Positions 44,805 to 55,463 are shown, numbered from the stretch's first letter. The stretch: DNA of 64,000 bases from Qipengyuania aestuarii (GCF_019711535.1 NZ_JAIGNP010000001.1:744001-808000); one strand, 5' to 3'. Program-made: numbers and translations. The notes: a model not told the origin generated them from the sequence alone.

Positions 44805-47690
44805 ATGAAAAATAGGAATTTAACCTGCGCGTTGGCAGCTCTGCCGCTTCTTGCGCTGTCTGTTCCGGCGACATCATTCGCTCAGGAGACAGATGTTACG
44901 ACGAGTGCCCTCCGCGCACCTTCGGGCGAAACGGCCTGGGGCATTCCCGTTTACGACATCCCCGCCGACGCAGATGTCCGCTTCGGCGTGCTGCCCAACG
45001 GCATGAAATATGCGATTGCCCACAATGAAACGCCGAAAGACACTGCCGTCGTTCGGTTCGGTTTCGATGTGGGCTGGATTGACGAGCGTGAAGCGGAATT
45101 GGGCCTCGCCCATGTGGTCGAGCATATGGCCTTCAACGGTTCGACAAATGTGCCCGAGGGCGAAATGATCAAGCTGCTTGAACGACTCGGGCTCGCATTC
45201 GGGGCGGATACTAATGCTTCGACCAGCTTCGAGGACACGATCTACAAGCTCGACCTGCCGCGCGTGGATTACGAGCTCGTCGATACGGCCCTGATGCTGA
45301 TGCGTGAAACCGCGTCGGAACTGACGATCACGGATGAAGCGGTCGATCGCGAGCGCGGGATCATTCAGTCGGAAACACGCACCCGCAACAATTATCAGAT
45401 CCGCAGGTTCAAGGACTATTTCGACTTCGTCTCGCCGGATACACTGTATGCAAAGCGGTTCTGGGCGGACGGGACGGTCCAGAATATAGATGCAGCTCCC
45501 GGCTCGGTCGTGCGGGACCTCTATCGCCGCTATTATCGGCCCGACAATGCCACTCTCGTCGTGGTCGGCGATGTCGACCCAGCTACAATCGAAGCCAAGA
45601 TCGTAAAGAAATTTTCCAGCTGGCAGGCGCCTTCGGCCGCAATCAGCCAGGTGGACAAAGGTTTGGTCGATATCCGTCGCGGTAGAGCGGCAGGAAATTT
45701 CGTCGACCCGGATGTTCCTTACATCGTGACGATCGATCGCTTCGCGCCTTATCAGGAACGCGAAGACACTGTTGCCGAACTGCGCCAGCAGCTGCTCGTA
45801 AATCTCGGCACAATGATCCTCAACCGTCGCCTTCAGAAAATCGCCACGAGCGAGGACGCCCCTATCGTCGGCGGCAATACAAGTGCCAGCGACTTTTTCG
45901 ACATCAATCGCCAGTCTTCCATGCAAGTACAGGCGAAGGAAGGCGAATGGGAGCAGGCACTCGGGACTGCCGAACAGGAATGGCGGCGGGCGGTGCGATA
46001 TGGGGTCACCCCCGCCGAATTGACCGAGCAGCTGGCCAATCTGGAAAAGGCGCTTCGCGATGGAGCCGCGCAGGAAGGCACCCGATCGAACCAGCAGCTC
46101 GCAGACAGCATCCTGGCAACGTCCCGCGCCGAGGAACTCTTCGTCAAGCCGAGCACGTATTATTCCCTGTTCGAGCAGTTGAAACCCGGGCTCACCGCAG
46201 AAGCCGTCAGTGCAGCGCTGGCGCAGCATTACAGGCTGAGCGACCCGTTGATCCACGTCTCCACGAAGGAGCCGATCGCGGATGCCGAAGCCACCATTCT
46301 TGCCGCTTACGACCGGTCGAGTGAGGTGGCCGTCGCCGCACCTGAAGACGGCGGGCTCGTGGAATTTGCCTACGCGCCTTCAGGTGAAAGTGCGGCAATA
46401 GTTTCCGATACGGTCGTCGAAGATCTGGGCATCCGCACCATTCGTTTTGAGAACAATGTCCTGTTGAACCTCAAACAGACCAGTTTCGAAGACGACAAAT
46501 TGCGCTATTCGATCCGCGTGGGCTCGGGCCAGCTCGCGTTCCCGGACGAGGATCTATCCGAAGCTATTCTGCTGTCCAATCTCAGCGCCCAGGGCGGGCT
46601 TGGCCAGCACAGCTTCGACGAGCTGCGTCAGATATTTGCAGGCCAGAGCCTCACCTATGGGTTCAACGTCGCCGAAGACAAATTCGTCGTCATGGGCGCC
46701 GGGACCATGGCTGACCTGCCCGCGCAGATGAACCTGAGCATGGCTTACCTCACCGATCCCGGCCTTCGTCCGGAAATGGTCAGCCAATGGCGCGGCCTGA
46801 TCCCGCCCTTCATGGCGCAAATCGATTCAACCCCGCAGGCCGTAGCTCAATTCAAGGCAGGCGAGGTCGTAAGCGGCGATAATCCACGTTTTGCTTTTCC
46901 TAGTGAGGCCGAACTGGAAGCAGTCAGCGCAGATCGCGCCCGCGCGCTCATCGCCGACGAGTTCGCGACTGCGCCCATCGAAATCGCAGTGGTTGGTGAA
47001 TTCGATGTAGACCAGGCCATCGCAGCCGTCGCTTCCACCTTCGGCAGCTTGCCCCCACGTGCCACACAAGTCGAAGTGCACGCAGAGCGCCGGAAAGCTG
47101 CCTTCACGAGCGACCGTGGCGAGCGGGTACTGACTCACGCCGGTGCACCGGACCAGGCCCTTGCCCAGACGTATTGGCCCACCACCGATGACGGGGATGC
47201 TCAGGAAGAAGCGACGCTGGAACTGCTAGCCCGCGTCATGCGCCTGGAAATGACCGACACCATACGCGAACAGCTTGGGGCATCCTATTCTCCCAGCGCG
47301 GGATCATCGATGTCCGACATCTACGATGGGTACGGCACCTTCTCGACCTCGGTGATCGTCGAACCCTCACAAGCGGAGGAGGTCTTTGATGTAGTGGATC
47401 AGCTGGCTGACAAGCTTCGTTCTGCACCCGTCGATGCCGATACGCTCGACCGGGCGCGCAAACCGCTGCTCGAGCAGATTGCCCAGGCAAGAAAGAACAA
47501 TGGGTGGTGGCTCGGCGTAGCGGACGACGCGCAGCTGGATGCCGGGCGACTCGATCGAATCCGGACGCAGGAAAAGCGTTATAATGCGGTGACGCCGCAG
47601 ATGCTGCAGCAGGCGGCCCAGCGATATATCGATCCGGCGCAGGCCCTGCGAATCCGTATCGTGCATGAATCGCTGGTCGAAGGCGAGTAA
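44805..47690 (+). CDS. M16 family zinc peptidase (pitrilysin-like), exported
   Basis: A 961-residue peptidase. The signal peptide MKNRNLTCALAALPLLALSVPATSFA starts at ATG 44805 behind GGAGATGGGGA. The inverted zinc motif HVVEHMAF (HxxEH) near the N-terminus is followed by a downstream ligand Glu, and the protein has the tandem M16 halves (FGVLPNGMKYAIAHNETPK, RYYRPDNATLVVVGDVDP, FETTVLL-like FENNVLLNLKQTSFEDDK in the second half). The second half lacks a zinc motif, as usual. A TTG 84 nt upstream has an AAGGAGAT but would put 28 extra residues before the signal. A terminator follows. Confidence 0.93.
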   Translation: MKNRNLTCALAALPLLALSVPATSFAQETDVTTSALRAPSGETAWGIPVYDIPADADVRFGVLPNGMKYAIAHNETPKDTAVVRFGFDVGWIDEREAELGLAHVVEHMAFNGSTNVPEGEMIKLLERLGLAFGADTNASTSFEDTIYKLDLPRVDYELVDTALMLMRETASELTITDEAVDRERGIIQSETRTRNNYQIRRFKDYFDFVSPDTLYAKRFWADGTVQNIDAAPGSVVRDLYRRYYRPDNATLVVVGDVDPATIEAKIVKKFSSWQAPSAAISQVDKGLVDIRRGRAAGNFVDPDVPYIVTIDRFAPYQEREDTVAELRQQLLVNLGTMILNRRLQKIATSEDAPIVGGNTSASDFFDINRQSSMQVQAKEGEWEQALGTAEQEWRRAVRYGVTPAELTEQLANLEKALRDGAAQEGTRSNQQLADSILATSRAEELFVKPSTYYSLFEQLKPGLTAEAVSAALAQHYRLSDPLIHVSTKEPIADAEATILAAYDRSSEVAVAAPEDGGLVEFAYAPSGESAAIVSDTVVEDLGIRTIRFENNVLLNLKQTSFEDDKLRYSIRVGSGQLAFPDEDLSEAILLSNLSAQGGLGQHSFDELRQIFAGQSLTYGFNVAEDKFVVMGAGTMADLPAQMNLSMAYLTDPGLRPEMVSQWRGLIPPFMAQIDSTPQAVAQFKAGEVVSGDNPRFAFPSEAELEAVSADRARALIADEFATAPIEIAVVGEFDVDQAIAAVASTFGSLPPRATQVEVHAERRKAAFTSDRGERVLTHAGAPDQALAQTYWPTTDDGDAQEEATLELLARVMRLEMTDTIREQLGASYSPSAGSSMSDIYDGYGTFSTSVIVEPSQAEEVFDVVDQLADKLRSAPVDADTLDRARKPLLEQIAQARKNNGWWLGVADDAQLDAGRLDRIRTQEKRYNAVTPQMLQQAAQRYIDPAQALRIRIVHESLVEGE

Positions 47691-47705
47691 AGGCTTCCAG
47701 AAATG

Positions 47706-47740
47706 AAAAAGGGCCGCGAGGAAATCCCTCGCGGCCCTTT
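47706..47740. terminator. Bidirectional intrinsic terminator
   Basis: Perfect 11-bp stem GGGCCGCGAGG (47711-47721) / CCTCGCGGCCC (47727-47737) with a 5-nt loop, preceded by AAAAA and followed by TTT. It separates the M16 peptidase (plus) from the TonB receptor (minus). Confidence 0.88.
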
Positions 47741-47758
47741 GTTGTAAGTCAGCAAAGC

Positions 47759-49981
47759 TTAGTGCTGGAAGCGAACGGAGACGCCGATTACGCGCGGATC
47801 GTTCACGAAAGCAGTGTTGTTGTTGAAGTCGATCCCGCCCTTAACATTGTCCTCGTCAGTGATGTTGCGGGCAAACAGGGCGACTTCGAGACTACCGTCG
47901 AATTTGGCGTAACCAATGCGCAAGCCTCCTTCGAACTGGTCGTCCGAATTGAACTCCGCACTTTCGTAGAGGAAGAAGTTGGTCGCCCCCTGATAAGTCC
48001 AGTCGGTATAGGCGAAGAGTTCGCCCTGCGCAGAGATCGGGACCGCATAACGCGCGGTGAAATCAGCGATCCATTCAGGCGCATTGGGGAAAGGATTGCC
48101 GTCGACCAGCGCGCGATCGGTACCACCGATATTCACGAGCGGATCGCGGACATTGCACTGCAGGCACGTCCCCACAGCCAACTGATTGTCCTGAATTTCC
48201 GTCTTGTTCCAGCTTGTACCAGCGGTGATCAGGAAATCGGGCGTAATCTGAAACGCGCTATCCACCTCGAAGCCGTAGCCGCGGCCCTTGTTCGCATTGA
48301 CGAGCTGGACCAGATTGTCAGCGCCACCGATAGCCGAGAACTGCGGATCGTCGATCGTGTAATAATAGCCCGCCAGATTGAAGCGAATGCGACGATTGAG
48401 CAGTTCCGACTTGAGGCCGGCTTCGTAGCTCATGATCTTCTCGCTGGTCGCGACGGAAGGCGGATTGAAAAACGCGACGTCGCGCCCCTGGATCGTCGGT
48501 GCACGGAAGCCACTCGCCACGCGGGCAAAAAGGCTCGCGTCCCCGCTCAGTTCGTAGAATGCGGCAAGGTCCCAGCTTATGCGTTCGTCGGAAACGGACC
48601 GAGCTTGCGGATCGGCCGCATCGCGCACGAAGAAATCCTTGTCGTCTTCGGTATAGCGCAATCCGCCCGTCAGCTTGAGTTCCGGCGTCACTTCGCCGGT
48701 TACCTGGCCGAACACGGCCCAGCTTTCATTGGTGTGGTTTACCGTAACCGGCGGCGGAAAATCAAAACCGACCGTCGTCACGTCGAAATCGCTGTCGAAA
48801 TAGAAACCACCGACCTGCCATTCGAAGAGGCCGCCGGAATTCGAGGCGAGACGTATTTCCTGCGTGAACTGATCGAGCGAAAGAGCGTCCTTGGTGTCCG
48901 ACTGAAACGGGATAAAGCCCGGCCCGCTCACTGCATTGCCGCCATCGATGTCGCCGCGGCTCGAACCCTCGCTGTCCGCCCAGCTGGTGATACTGGTCAG
49001 AGTGGCGAAATCGGCCTCATATTCAGCTTTGACGGTCGCGATCTCGGCCTTGTATTTGGCTTCGTTGCCGCCGCCGGCGTCGTAATAGACGGTGTCGCGA
49101 TCGTAATTCTCGTTCAGCTCGTTGGAGTTCGGCCCGAGAATGTTCGCACGAAACAATGTTGACGTGCCATCGAGATCGCGGACCGAATAGCTGCCGAGGA
49201 TGGAGAGGCGGTCGGTCGGCGTCAGCAACAGCTGCGCACGCCCGGCGATATCGCTGTAGGCACCATAGGCGTTTTTCTCGCCGGTAAAGCCATTGTCGAC
49301 CCAATCGTCGCGTTGCTGCCACAGGCCGGAAAGCCGCACGGACGCCAGCCCCGGGACCAGCGGAACGGTCACCCCGCCATCGATCGATACCGTATCGAAG
49401 CTACCGTAGCTGAGCGAACCCTGCACTGCGAATTCGTCGCCCGGCTTCGTCGTATCGATCTTGACTATGCCAGCTGGAGTGTTGCGACCGAAGAGCGTTC
49501 CCTGCGGGCCGCGCAGGACTTCGATGCGCTCGACGTCGAAGATCGGAAAGCTCTTCAAAGAGACGTTTTCGAGGACCACATCGTCCATCACCACGGATAC
49601 CGGCTGCGAGGCGGCAAGGTCGAAATCGGTGTTACCGAGGCCGCGGATATAGAATCGCGGAGCTGCGCGCCCGTTTGAGCTCTCCACGAACAGTCCAGGC
49701 ACTCGTCCGGCGAGCGCGGTGACATCGGCGCCTGAATCGAAAATGGTCTTGACCGTGTCCGCCGAGATAGTGGCTGCCGAGACGGCTACGTCCTGCAGAT
49801 TTTCTTCACGACGGTTGGCTGTCACGACAATGACGTCGAGCATGGAATTGTCGGCCTGTTCTGCGCCGGTAGCTTCGATGTCGGAGCTGTCGATGCTTTC
49901 CTGTGCCAAGGCCGGCTGCGCACAGGCGATAGCCAGCGTGCTTGCCGAAAGGAAACGGAGAGTAAGGGAGCGGTCAATCAT
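47759..49981 (-). CDS. TonB-dependent receptor
   Basis: An outer-membrane receptor of 740 residues. The signal peptide ends AQPALAQ, followed by a TonB-box-like VIVVTANRREENLQDV, the plug (FYIRGLGNTDFDLAASQPVSVVMDD, VERIEVLRGPQGTLFGRNTPAGIV) and a barrel ending VSVRFQH. The RGPQGTLFGRN signature is typical of receptors in this class. ATG 49981 (MIDRSLTL) starts the signal. The substrate is unknown. The start is separated by 290 bp from the divergent purS gene, and no riboswitch-like element was recognised there. Confidence 0.92.
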   Translation of the reverse strand: MIDRSLTLRFLSASTLAIACAQPALAQESIDSSDIEATGAEQADNSMLDVIVVTANRREENLQDVAVSAATISADTVKTIFDSGADVTALAGRVPGLFVESSNGRAAPRFYIRGLGNTDFDLAASQPVSVVMDDVVLENVSLKSFPIFDVERIEVLRGPQGTLFGRNTPAGIVKIDTTKPGDEFAVQGSLSYGSFDTVSIDGGVTVPLVPGLASVRLSGLWQQRDDWVDNGFTGEKNAYGAYSDIAGRAQLLLTPTDRLSILGSYSVRDLDGTSTLFRANILGPNSNELNENYDRDTVYYDAGGGNEAKYKAEIATVKAEYEADFATLTSITSWADSEGSSRGDIDGGNAVSGPGFIPFQSDTKDALSLDQFTQEIRLASNSGGLFEWQVGGFYFDSDFDVTTVGFDFPPPVTVNHTNESWAVFGQVTGEVTPELKLTGGLRYTEDDKDFFVRDAADPQARSVSDERISWDLAAFYELSGDASLFARVASGFRAPTIQGRDVAFFNPPSVATSEKIMSYEAGLKSELLNRRIRFNLAGYYYTIDDPQFSAIGGADNLVQLVNANKGRGYGFEVDSAFQITPDFLITAGTSWNKTEIQDNQLAVGTCLQCNVRDPLVNIGGTDRALVDGNPFPNAPEWIADFTARYAVPISAQGELFAYTDWTYQGATNFFLYESAEFNSDDQFEGGLRIGYAKFDGSLEVALFARNITDEDNVKGGIDFNNNTAFVNDPRVIGVSVRFQH

Positions 49982-50271
49982 GGGGAGTAATCCTTTGGAC
50001 CCGCTAGGCGCCGATAGGTTGCGCGGGGGTGGTGGACGGGAATGTGAATTGACGCTGCCGCCTGTAACGATAACGTCATAAAAAAGCAGTCTGGAAAGCG
50101 CGGAAGTGCGCGGTTTTCGGTGTTTGTTGCATTGCAGCAACATGGATCATTGCCCCAACACCCCCCAAGGAGTGTCTTCGCTGCGCATTGTGTCGCCGAG
50201 CTTGCTCTCTCGGCTCGTAAACGGCATAGGCGCGCGCAACCTGCCCACACGGTAAAACCGAAAGGCCGCCC

Positions 50272-50505
50272 ATGAAGATTCGCGTTCTCGTAAGCCTCAA
50301 GCCTGGCGTACTCGACCCTCAGGGACGGGCAGTGCATCATGCGCTTGAAGGGCTTGGCTTCAAAGGTGTCGACGATGTCCGCATCGGTCGCACGGTGGAA
50401 TTGGATGTGGCGGACGATACGAGCGATCAGGCGCTGAATGACATGTGTGAGAAGCTGCTCGCGAATACCGTCATCGAAAACTACAAGATCGAGAAGCTGG
50501 GCTGA
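50272..50505 (+). CDS. purS: Phosphoribosylformylglycinamidine synthase subunit PurS
   Basis: The small subunit of FGAM synthase, 77 residues, linking PurL and PurQ. The sequence ([21 protein letters not shown], then [17 protein letters not shown] and [20 protein letters not shown]) is a full family match. Its stop shares one base with the purQ start (TGATG). purL is not downstream in this window. Confidence 0.96.
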   Translation: MKIRVLVSLKPGVLDPQGRAVHHALEGLGFKGVDDVRIGRTVELDVADDTSDQALNDMCEKLLANTVIENYKIEKLG

Positions 50506-51182
50506 TGGCGTTCCGTTCGGCTGTCATCACCTTCCCCGGATCGAACTGCGACCGCGACATGGCGGTGGCGCTCGAGCGGATTTCGGGAACTGCTCCGGTG
50601 CGCATCTGGCATGGCGATGCCGAATTGCCGGATGGTCTCGACTTCATCGCCCTTCCGGGGGGGTTTTCCTACGGCGATTACCTGCGTTCTGGCGCAATGG
50701 CGGCTAACAGCCCGATCATGCGCGAAATCATCCGGGCGGCGGATCGCGGCGTCCCTGTCTTGGGCGTTTGTAACGGATTCCAAGTCCTCACCGAGGCGCG
50801 CCTGCTTCCAGGCGCACTTATGCGCAATGCAAGCCAGCATTTCATCTGCCGCACCGTGTCACTGAAGGTAGAGAACGCGCAATCGCTCTTCACCCAAGGG
50901 TATGCCGCCGGAGAGGAAATTCAGATACCGGTTGCGCATCACGATGGGAATTATTTCGCGGACGAAGCCACTCTGGACGAACTGGAAGCTGAAAGCCGGG
51001 TGGCCTTCCGCTACGTTCAGAACTGCAACGGCTCGCGGCGGGACATCGCCGGGGTCCTCAACAAGGCCGGTAATGTACTGGGGATGATGCCTCATCCGGA
51101 ACGCGCCGTGGATAGCGCGCATGGCGGGACAGACGGGACAGCCCTTTTCGAAGGTGTCGTGAAGGCTCTCGCCAAAGCCTAA
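50505..51182 (+). CDS. purQ: Phosphoribosylformylglycinamidine synthase subunit PurQ
   Basis: Glutaminase subunit of FGAM synthase, 225 residues. It starts [15 protein letters not shown]. The class I amidotransferase nucleophile Cys is in [11 protein letters not shown], and the His/Glu pair is in [10 protein letters not shown]. It is coupled to purS by TGATG. A weak hairpin straddles its end and the end of the convergent GGDEF-EAL gene. Confidence 0.96.
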   Translation: MAFRSAVITFPGSNCDRDMAVALERISGTAPVRIWHGDAELPDGLDFIALPGGFSYGDYLRSGAMAANSPIMREIIRAADRGVPVLGVCNGFQVLTEARLLPGALMRNASQHFICRTVSLKVENAQSLFTQGYAAGEEIQIPVAHHDGNYFADEATLDELEAESRVAFRYVQNCNGSRRDIAGVLNKAGNVLGMMPHPERAVDSAHGGTDGTALFEGVVKALAKA

Positions 51183-51199
51183 CGGTCCACCGTCAGGCT
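51176..51199. terminator. Weak hairpin between purQ and the GGDEF-EAL gene
   Basis: AGCCT-ACGG (51176-51185) pairs with CCGT-AGGCT (51190-51199) with one A-C mismatch and a TCCA loop. On the minus strand it is followed by TTT. It overlaps both stop regions and may end transcription from either side, but lacks a long T-run. Confidence 0.35.
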
Positions 51200-53556
51200 A
51201 TCTTGCGGGCATCGTTCAACCGGCGATCGAAAATCCTGTGAACGTCTTCGGACGGCATCGGCCGACCGAAGTGGTACCCTTGGATCTTGTTGCAGCCGAG
51301 CTGGCGGATCATTTCCGCCTCTTCCTCGTTTTCAACGCCTTCCGCCGTCGTCGTCATGCCAAGACTGTCTGCCATAGCCACGACGGCGCGGATGATGGCC
51401 AGGCTTTCAGGGCTGTTCTGCGCTGCTCCTTGTACGAAGCTGCGATCGACTTTGATCGTCGTGAAGCGTAATTTCCGCAAATAGCCGAGCGAAGAATAGC
51501 CGGTCCCGAAGTCATCGAGCGCAACCGAGCACCCGAGAGCCATGCATTGTTCGAGCGCTTTGCGTGCGACATTGGCATCGCGCATGAAGATGCTCTCGGT
51601 CACCTCTATTTCGAGACGCTGGGGATTTAGGCCACTATGCGAGAGTGCCTGTAGCACGGTGCCAGCGAAATCCGGTTCTATCAGCTGCTCGGGCGAAACA
51701 TTGATGTTGACCTTGACGTGCTCAGGCCAATTCAATGCGGCTTCGCGGCATGCCTCGCGCATGACCCACGTACCGATTGGCACGATCAGGCGCGTGTCTT
51801 CTGCCAAGGGAATGAATTTTGCAGGGCTGACGAAGCCATGATCGGCGCTGTTCCAGCGAATGAGGGCTTCGAAACTGACGACCTCTTCCGAACCGGCATC
51901 CACGACGGGCTGGTAGTGCAGGACGAATTCGTTTTTCTCCAGCGCGCTGCGTAGCGAGAACTCGAGAACCCGCCGCTCTTCGGCATCGAGATGCAAGGAC
52001 GGTTCAAATTCGAAATGGGTTCCGCCGCCCTCGTCTTTGGCGCGATAGAGGGCAAGATCAGCGTTGCGGAGAAGTTCTTCCACCTTTTGACCGTCGCGCG
52101 GGCCGACGCACGAACCCACGCTCGCACCAACATAAAGTACCTGATTGTCGAGATGATACGGCGCCGACAAAGTCGCGATTATCTCGTGGGCCAGAGCGTC
52201 GATCCGATGACGGTCGCTTGCGTCACGGATCACGACGGCGAATTCGTCGCCTCCGAGCCTGCCGCATAGCTCACCCTCGCGCATCAGGGGAAGGAGACGC
52301 GAGGCCACCTGCGCCAGCATGCGGTCGCCCACAAGATGGCCGAGAGAGTCGTTGATCGCCTTGAACCGATCAAGGTCGATCATCAGGACGGCGCAGCGCG
52401 AGCGCCATTTCTCGGCATACAGGAGTGCCTGCGCCAGAAACTCATTGACCTGGGTACGGTTCGGCAGGTGCGTCAATGTATCGTAGCGAGCCAGATATTC
52501 GATCTTCTCGCTGCTTTCACGTTGTATGGTGACGTCGGAGCCCACTCCCCGGAAGCCGGTCCACTGCCCATCCTCATCGAACATGGGCGTGCCCGACATT
52601 TCCCACCAACGCAGCTTTTCGCCTGAAGTGACCTTCACGATCAGATTGGAGAAGCTTTCTTTCCGCTTCAGCTTCTCTGCCAGTTCATGCAGGCTGGCGT
52701 GGAATTCGCCGGACTTCCACCCATCTCCCGAGATGAGTTGCAGAAGAGATTTGCCCTCGATGTCGGAAATATCGCTCCCGATGGCGTAGGCCAATCTGGG
52801 GCTGACCGATCGTAAGCGGCGATTGGTGTCGATCTGCCAGAGCCAATCGGCCTGCCCATCCTCGAATTCTCGCAGCAGCATGGAGACGGTTTCGCTCTTC
52901 TCGTGCATCTCGAGCTCGGTGGTGTGCATTTCCCAAGCGGCCCGGGCGCGTTCGATAACACCAAGGCAAGTGAAAAAGGCCGTCGCCAAAATGATGGCGG
53001 CAATTCCAAAAGCTCCGCTCGCAATTGCAGCGATAAGCATTCCCGCGCATCCGGCCAGAGTGAAGGCGATTGTCGTGAGAGGCGCGCAATAACGGCTGAT
53101 CGAGCCAACCATCATTACGAAGGCGAGAAACGCCCACAAATGTGCGACCATGCCGGTGGCCCCGACCAAAGCGAATGCGCCCAGTCCGCCAGACCAGACC
53201 ACTCCCTTCAATACACCGATATAAGCATGTTGCCGCAATTCGCGTTTGGAGAGCGTGCGATCATCCGCATCCTTCAGCTTCCGGTCAAAAACGAAGCCGC
53301 CAACGAGTATTCCGCCCAAAAGGGCCACCCATGCACCCAAAAGCAGATGTGGAACGCTGGACCAGCAGAGCCATGCCACAACGCCCATAGCGATAGCGTG
53401 CACAAGCATGCGCATGTAGGATCGTTGCGGGACCAGCTGATAGCGCTTGCTATGAAAGCGCCCGAAATCGGCATGATCCGGATCGTCCAAGCCAATCAAT
53501 TGCCGGACGGTCGGATCCAGCCTGATTGCAGATGACAAGTTTTTCGCTTCGCTCAC
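51193..53556 (-). CDS. Membrane GGDEF-EAL protein with PAS domain
   Basis: A 787-residue c-di-GMP protein. Membrane helices lie between about 50 and 200, a PAS domain at about 225-350, GGDEF at 435-439 (RLGGDEF) and EAL at 563-565 (FEALIRW). DDFGTGYSSL and the late ENEEEAEMIRQLGCNKIQGYHFGRPM motif are intact. Both active-site signatures look complete, so it could synthesise and degrade c-di-GMP. The N-terminal region has a MASE-like pattern I cannot assign to a named class. Same strand as glmS, which lies upstream across 83 bp. Confidence 0.93.
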   Translation of the reverse strand: MSEAKNLSSAIRLDPTVRQLIGLDDPDHADFGRFHSKRYQLVPQRSYMRMLVHAIAMGVVAWLCWSSVPHLLLGAWVALLGGILVGGFVFDRKLKDADDRTLSKRELRQHAYIGVLKGVVWSGGLGAFALVGATGMVAHLWAFLAFVMMVGSISRYCAPLTTIAFTLAGCAGMLIAAIASGAFGIAAIILATAFFTCLGVIERARAAWEMHTTELEMHEKSETVSMLLREFEDGQADWLWQIDTNRRLRSVSPRLAYAIGSDISDIEGKSLLQLISGDGWKSGEFHASLHELAEKLKRKESFSNLIVKVTSGEKLRWWEMSGTPMFDEDGQWTGFRGVGSDVTIQRESSEKIEYLARYDTLTHLPNRTQVNEFLAQALLYAEKWRSRCAVLMIDLDRFKAINDSLGHLVGDRMLAQVASRLLPLMREGELCGRLGGDEFAVVIRDASDRHRIDALAHEIIATLSAPYHLDNQVLYVGASVGSCVGPRDGQKVEELLRNADLALYRAKDEGGGTHFEFEPSLHLDAEERRVLEFSLRSALEKNEFVLHYQPVVDAGSEEVVSFEALIRWNSADHGFVSPAKFIPLAEDTRLIVPIGTWVMREACREAALNWPEHVKVNINVSPEQLIEPDFAGTVLQALSHSGLNPQRLEIEVTESIFMRDANVARKALEQCMALGCSVALDDFGTGYSSLGYLRKLRFTTIKVDRSFVQGAAQNSPESLAIIRAVVAMADSLGMTTTAEGVENEEEAEMIRQLGCNKIQGYHFGRPMPSEDVHRIFDRRLNDARKIA

Positions 53557-53639
53557 GCGCTACCACTTAGACTTGAAAGGTTATTTCCCGGTAAAGGGTC
53601 GGCGAAGAGATACCCGCAAGCGTGCCTGCGCCGACGGAC

Positions 53640-55463
53640 TTATTCGACCGTGACTGATTTCGCCAGATTCCGTGGTTGGTCGACGTCGGTCCCCTTCACG
53701 CATGCCACGTGATAGGCCAGAAGCTGTACGGGGATTGCATAGACCAAGGGTGCAATCAGTGGATGCACTTCGGGCATTTCAATGGTCGCTATGCAACCTT
53801 CTCCCGCTTCGGCGAGTCCCTTCGCATCGGAGATGAGAACGACCTGGCCACCGCGTGCACGGACCTCCTCCATATTGGAGATACTTTTTTCGAAGAGCGG
53901 CCCGGAGGGAGCGAGAACAATGACGGGCACGGCATCGTCGATGAGAGCGATCGGACCATGCTTCATTTCGCCGCTGGCATAGCCTTCCGCGTGAATGTAG
54001 CTGATTTCCTTCAGCTTGAGCGCGCCTTCCAGCGCCAATGGAAAGTCCGGTCCGCGCCCGAGGTAAAGCACGTCACGAGCAGGCGCGATGAGATGCGCCA
54101 TGCTGGCGATGTCGTCATCATGATCCAATGCCTTGTTGAGGCAGGCGGGCGCTTCAAGCAGATGAGCAACTACCCGCTGCTCTTCCTCGCGGCTCATGAG
54201 ACCCTTCTTTACTGCCATATGAGCTGCCAGGGCTGCGAGGACAGCGAGCTGACAGGTGAAGGCCTTTGTTGACGCTACTCCGATCTCCGGCCCTGCATGT
54301 GTAGGCAGAAGCAGGTCGGCCTCGCGCGCCATGGAACTGGTGGGAACATTGACTACGGCGCCGATGGTCTGGCCGTTTTCCTTGCAGTGCCGCAAGGCTG
54401 CCAACGTATCAGCCGTCTCACCGCTCTGGGATATAAACAGCGCGAGGCCGCCTTCCTCCAGCACCGGTTCGCGATAGCGGAATTCCGACGCAACATCGAT
54501 ATCGACCGGCACGCGGGCGAATTGCTCGAACCAGTACTTCGCGACCATGCCGGCATAATAGGATGTGCCGCAAGCTACGATCGTCACACGCCGGACCGAG
54601 GAAATATCGAAATCGAACTGCGGCAGCGCCACCGAATTATCGGCCTGACGCAGATAGGAGGAGAGCGTTTGTGCAACTACGGTGGGCTGCTCGAATATCT
54701 CCTTTTGCATGAAGTGCCGATAGTTACCCTTTTCCACGGCTGCAGCGGACGCGCCGGAGGTCTGGATTTCCCGCTCAACCACATTTCCGCTTTCGTCGTG
54801 GATAATCACACCGCCACGCTCGACGACTACCCAGTCGCCTTCCTCGAGGTAGGTGATTTTTTGCGTCAGCGGAGCCAGAGCAAGGGCATCTGAGCCAAGA
54901 TACATTTCACCCGAACCATAGCCCACAACGAGTGGCGAACCACGACGCGCCCCGATGATCTTGTCGGGATGAGACCTGAACACGATTGCCAGTGCGAAAG
55001 CACCCCGAAGCCGGGGCAGGACCTGAGCAACAGCATTCTCAGGACAGGCCCCATTCTCGACTTCGATCGACACAAGGTGAGCGACCACTTCACTGTCAGT
55101 ATCACTTTCAAGCGTGCGCCCTTTGTCGCGCAACTCCGCCCTAAGATCTTTGTAATTCTCGATAATCCCGTTGTGAACCAATGCCACGTGATCTGTTGCG
55201 TGCGGATGGGCGTTGCTGGTGGTGGGTGCACCATGGGTTGCCCAACGCGTGTGGGCGATGCCGATCTCGCCGGGCGCAGGATTATTCGCCAACTCTTCGA
55301 CGAGATTTTTCAGCTTGCCCTCTGCCCGGCGGCGGATCAGCTTTCCGTCATTGATCGTACAGATGCCGGCGCTGTCGTAACCGCGGTATTCCATGCGCCG
55401 CAGGCCGTCGACAAGCCGATCGACAACCGAACTGTTGCCCACGATACCGATGATTCCGCACAT
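53640..55463 (-). CDS. glmS: Glutamine-fructose-6-phosphate aminotransferase
   Basis: Makes glucosamine-6-phosphate for peptidoglycan and LPS. It has 607 residues. Nucleophile Cys2 is in MCGIIGIVG, with the glutaminase blocks RRMEYRGYDSAGI and HTRWATHGAPT and the two SIS domains (ACGTSYYAGMVAKYWFEQ, FISQSGETADTLAAL, TSSMAREADLLLPTHAGPEIGVASTKAFTCQL split as continuous landmarks). The C-terminus is VTVE, conserved in the family. A DMT transporter lies upstream on the same strand with a 54-bp gap. The Gram-positive glmS ribozyme is not recognised. Confidence 0.97.
   Translation of the reverse strand: MCGIIGIVGNSSVVDRLVDGLRRMEYRGYDSAGICTINDGKLIRRRAEGKLKNLVEELANNPAPGEIGIAHTRWATHGAPTTSNAHPHATDHVALVHNGIIENYKDLRAELRDKGRTLESDTDSEVVAHLVSIEVENGACPENAVAQVLPRLRGAFALAIVFRSHPDKIIGARRGSPLVVGYGSGEMYLGSDALALAPLTQKITYLEEGDWVVVERGGVIIHDESGNVVEREIQTSGASAAAVEKGNYRHFMQKEIFEQPTVVAQTLSSYLRQADNSVALPQFDFDISSVRRVTIVACGTSYYAGMVAKYWFEQFARVPVDIDVASEFRYREPVLEEGGLALFISQSGETADTLAALRHCKENGQTIGAVVNVPTSSMAREADLLLPTHAGPEIGVASTKAFTCQLAVLAALAAHMAVKKGLMSREEEQRVVAHLLEAPACLNKALDHDDDIASMAHLIAPARDVLYLGRGPDFPLALEGALKLKEISYIHAEGYASGEMKHGPIALIDDAVPVIVLAPSGPLFEKSISNMEEVRARGGQVVLISDAKGLAEAGEGCIATIEMPEVHPLIAPLVYAIPVQLLAYHVACVKGTDVDQPRNLAKSVTVE

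Noticed and set aside
49982..50271. Riboswitch between the TonB receptor and purS
   Set aside because: No recognisable cobalamin, purine or other riboswitch core could be found by eye in this 290-bp gap; it probably holds only the two divergent promoters.
53557..53639. Hairpin after glmS as a terminator
   Set aside because: GTCGGCG/CGCCGAC arms exist but the loop is about 24 nt and no T-run follows.
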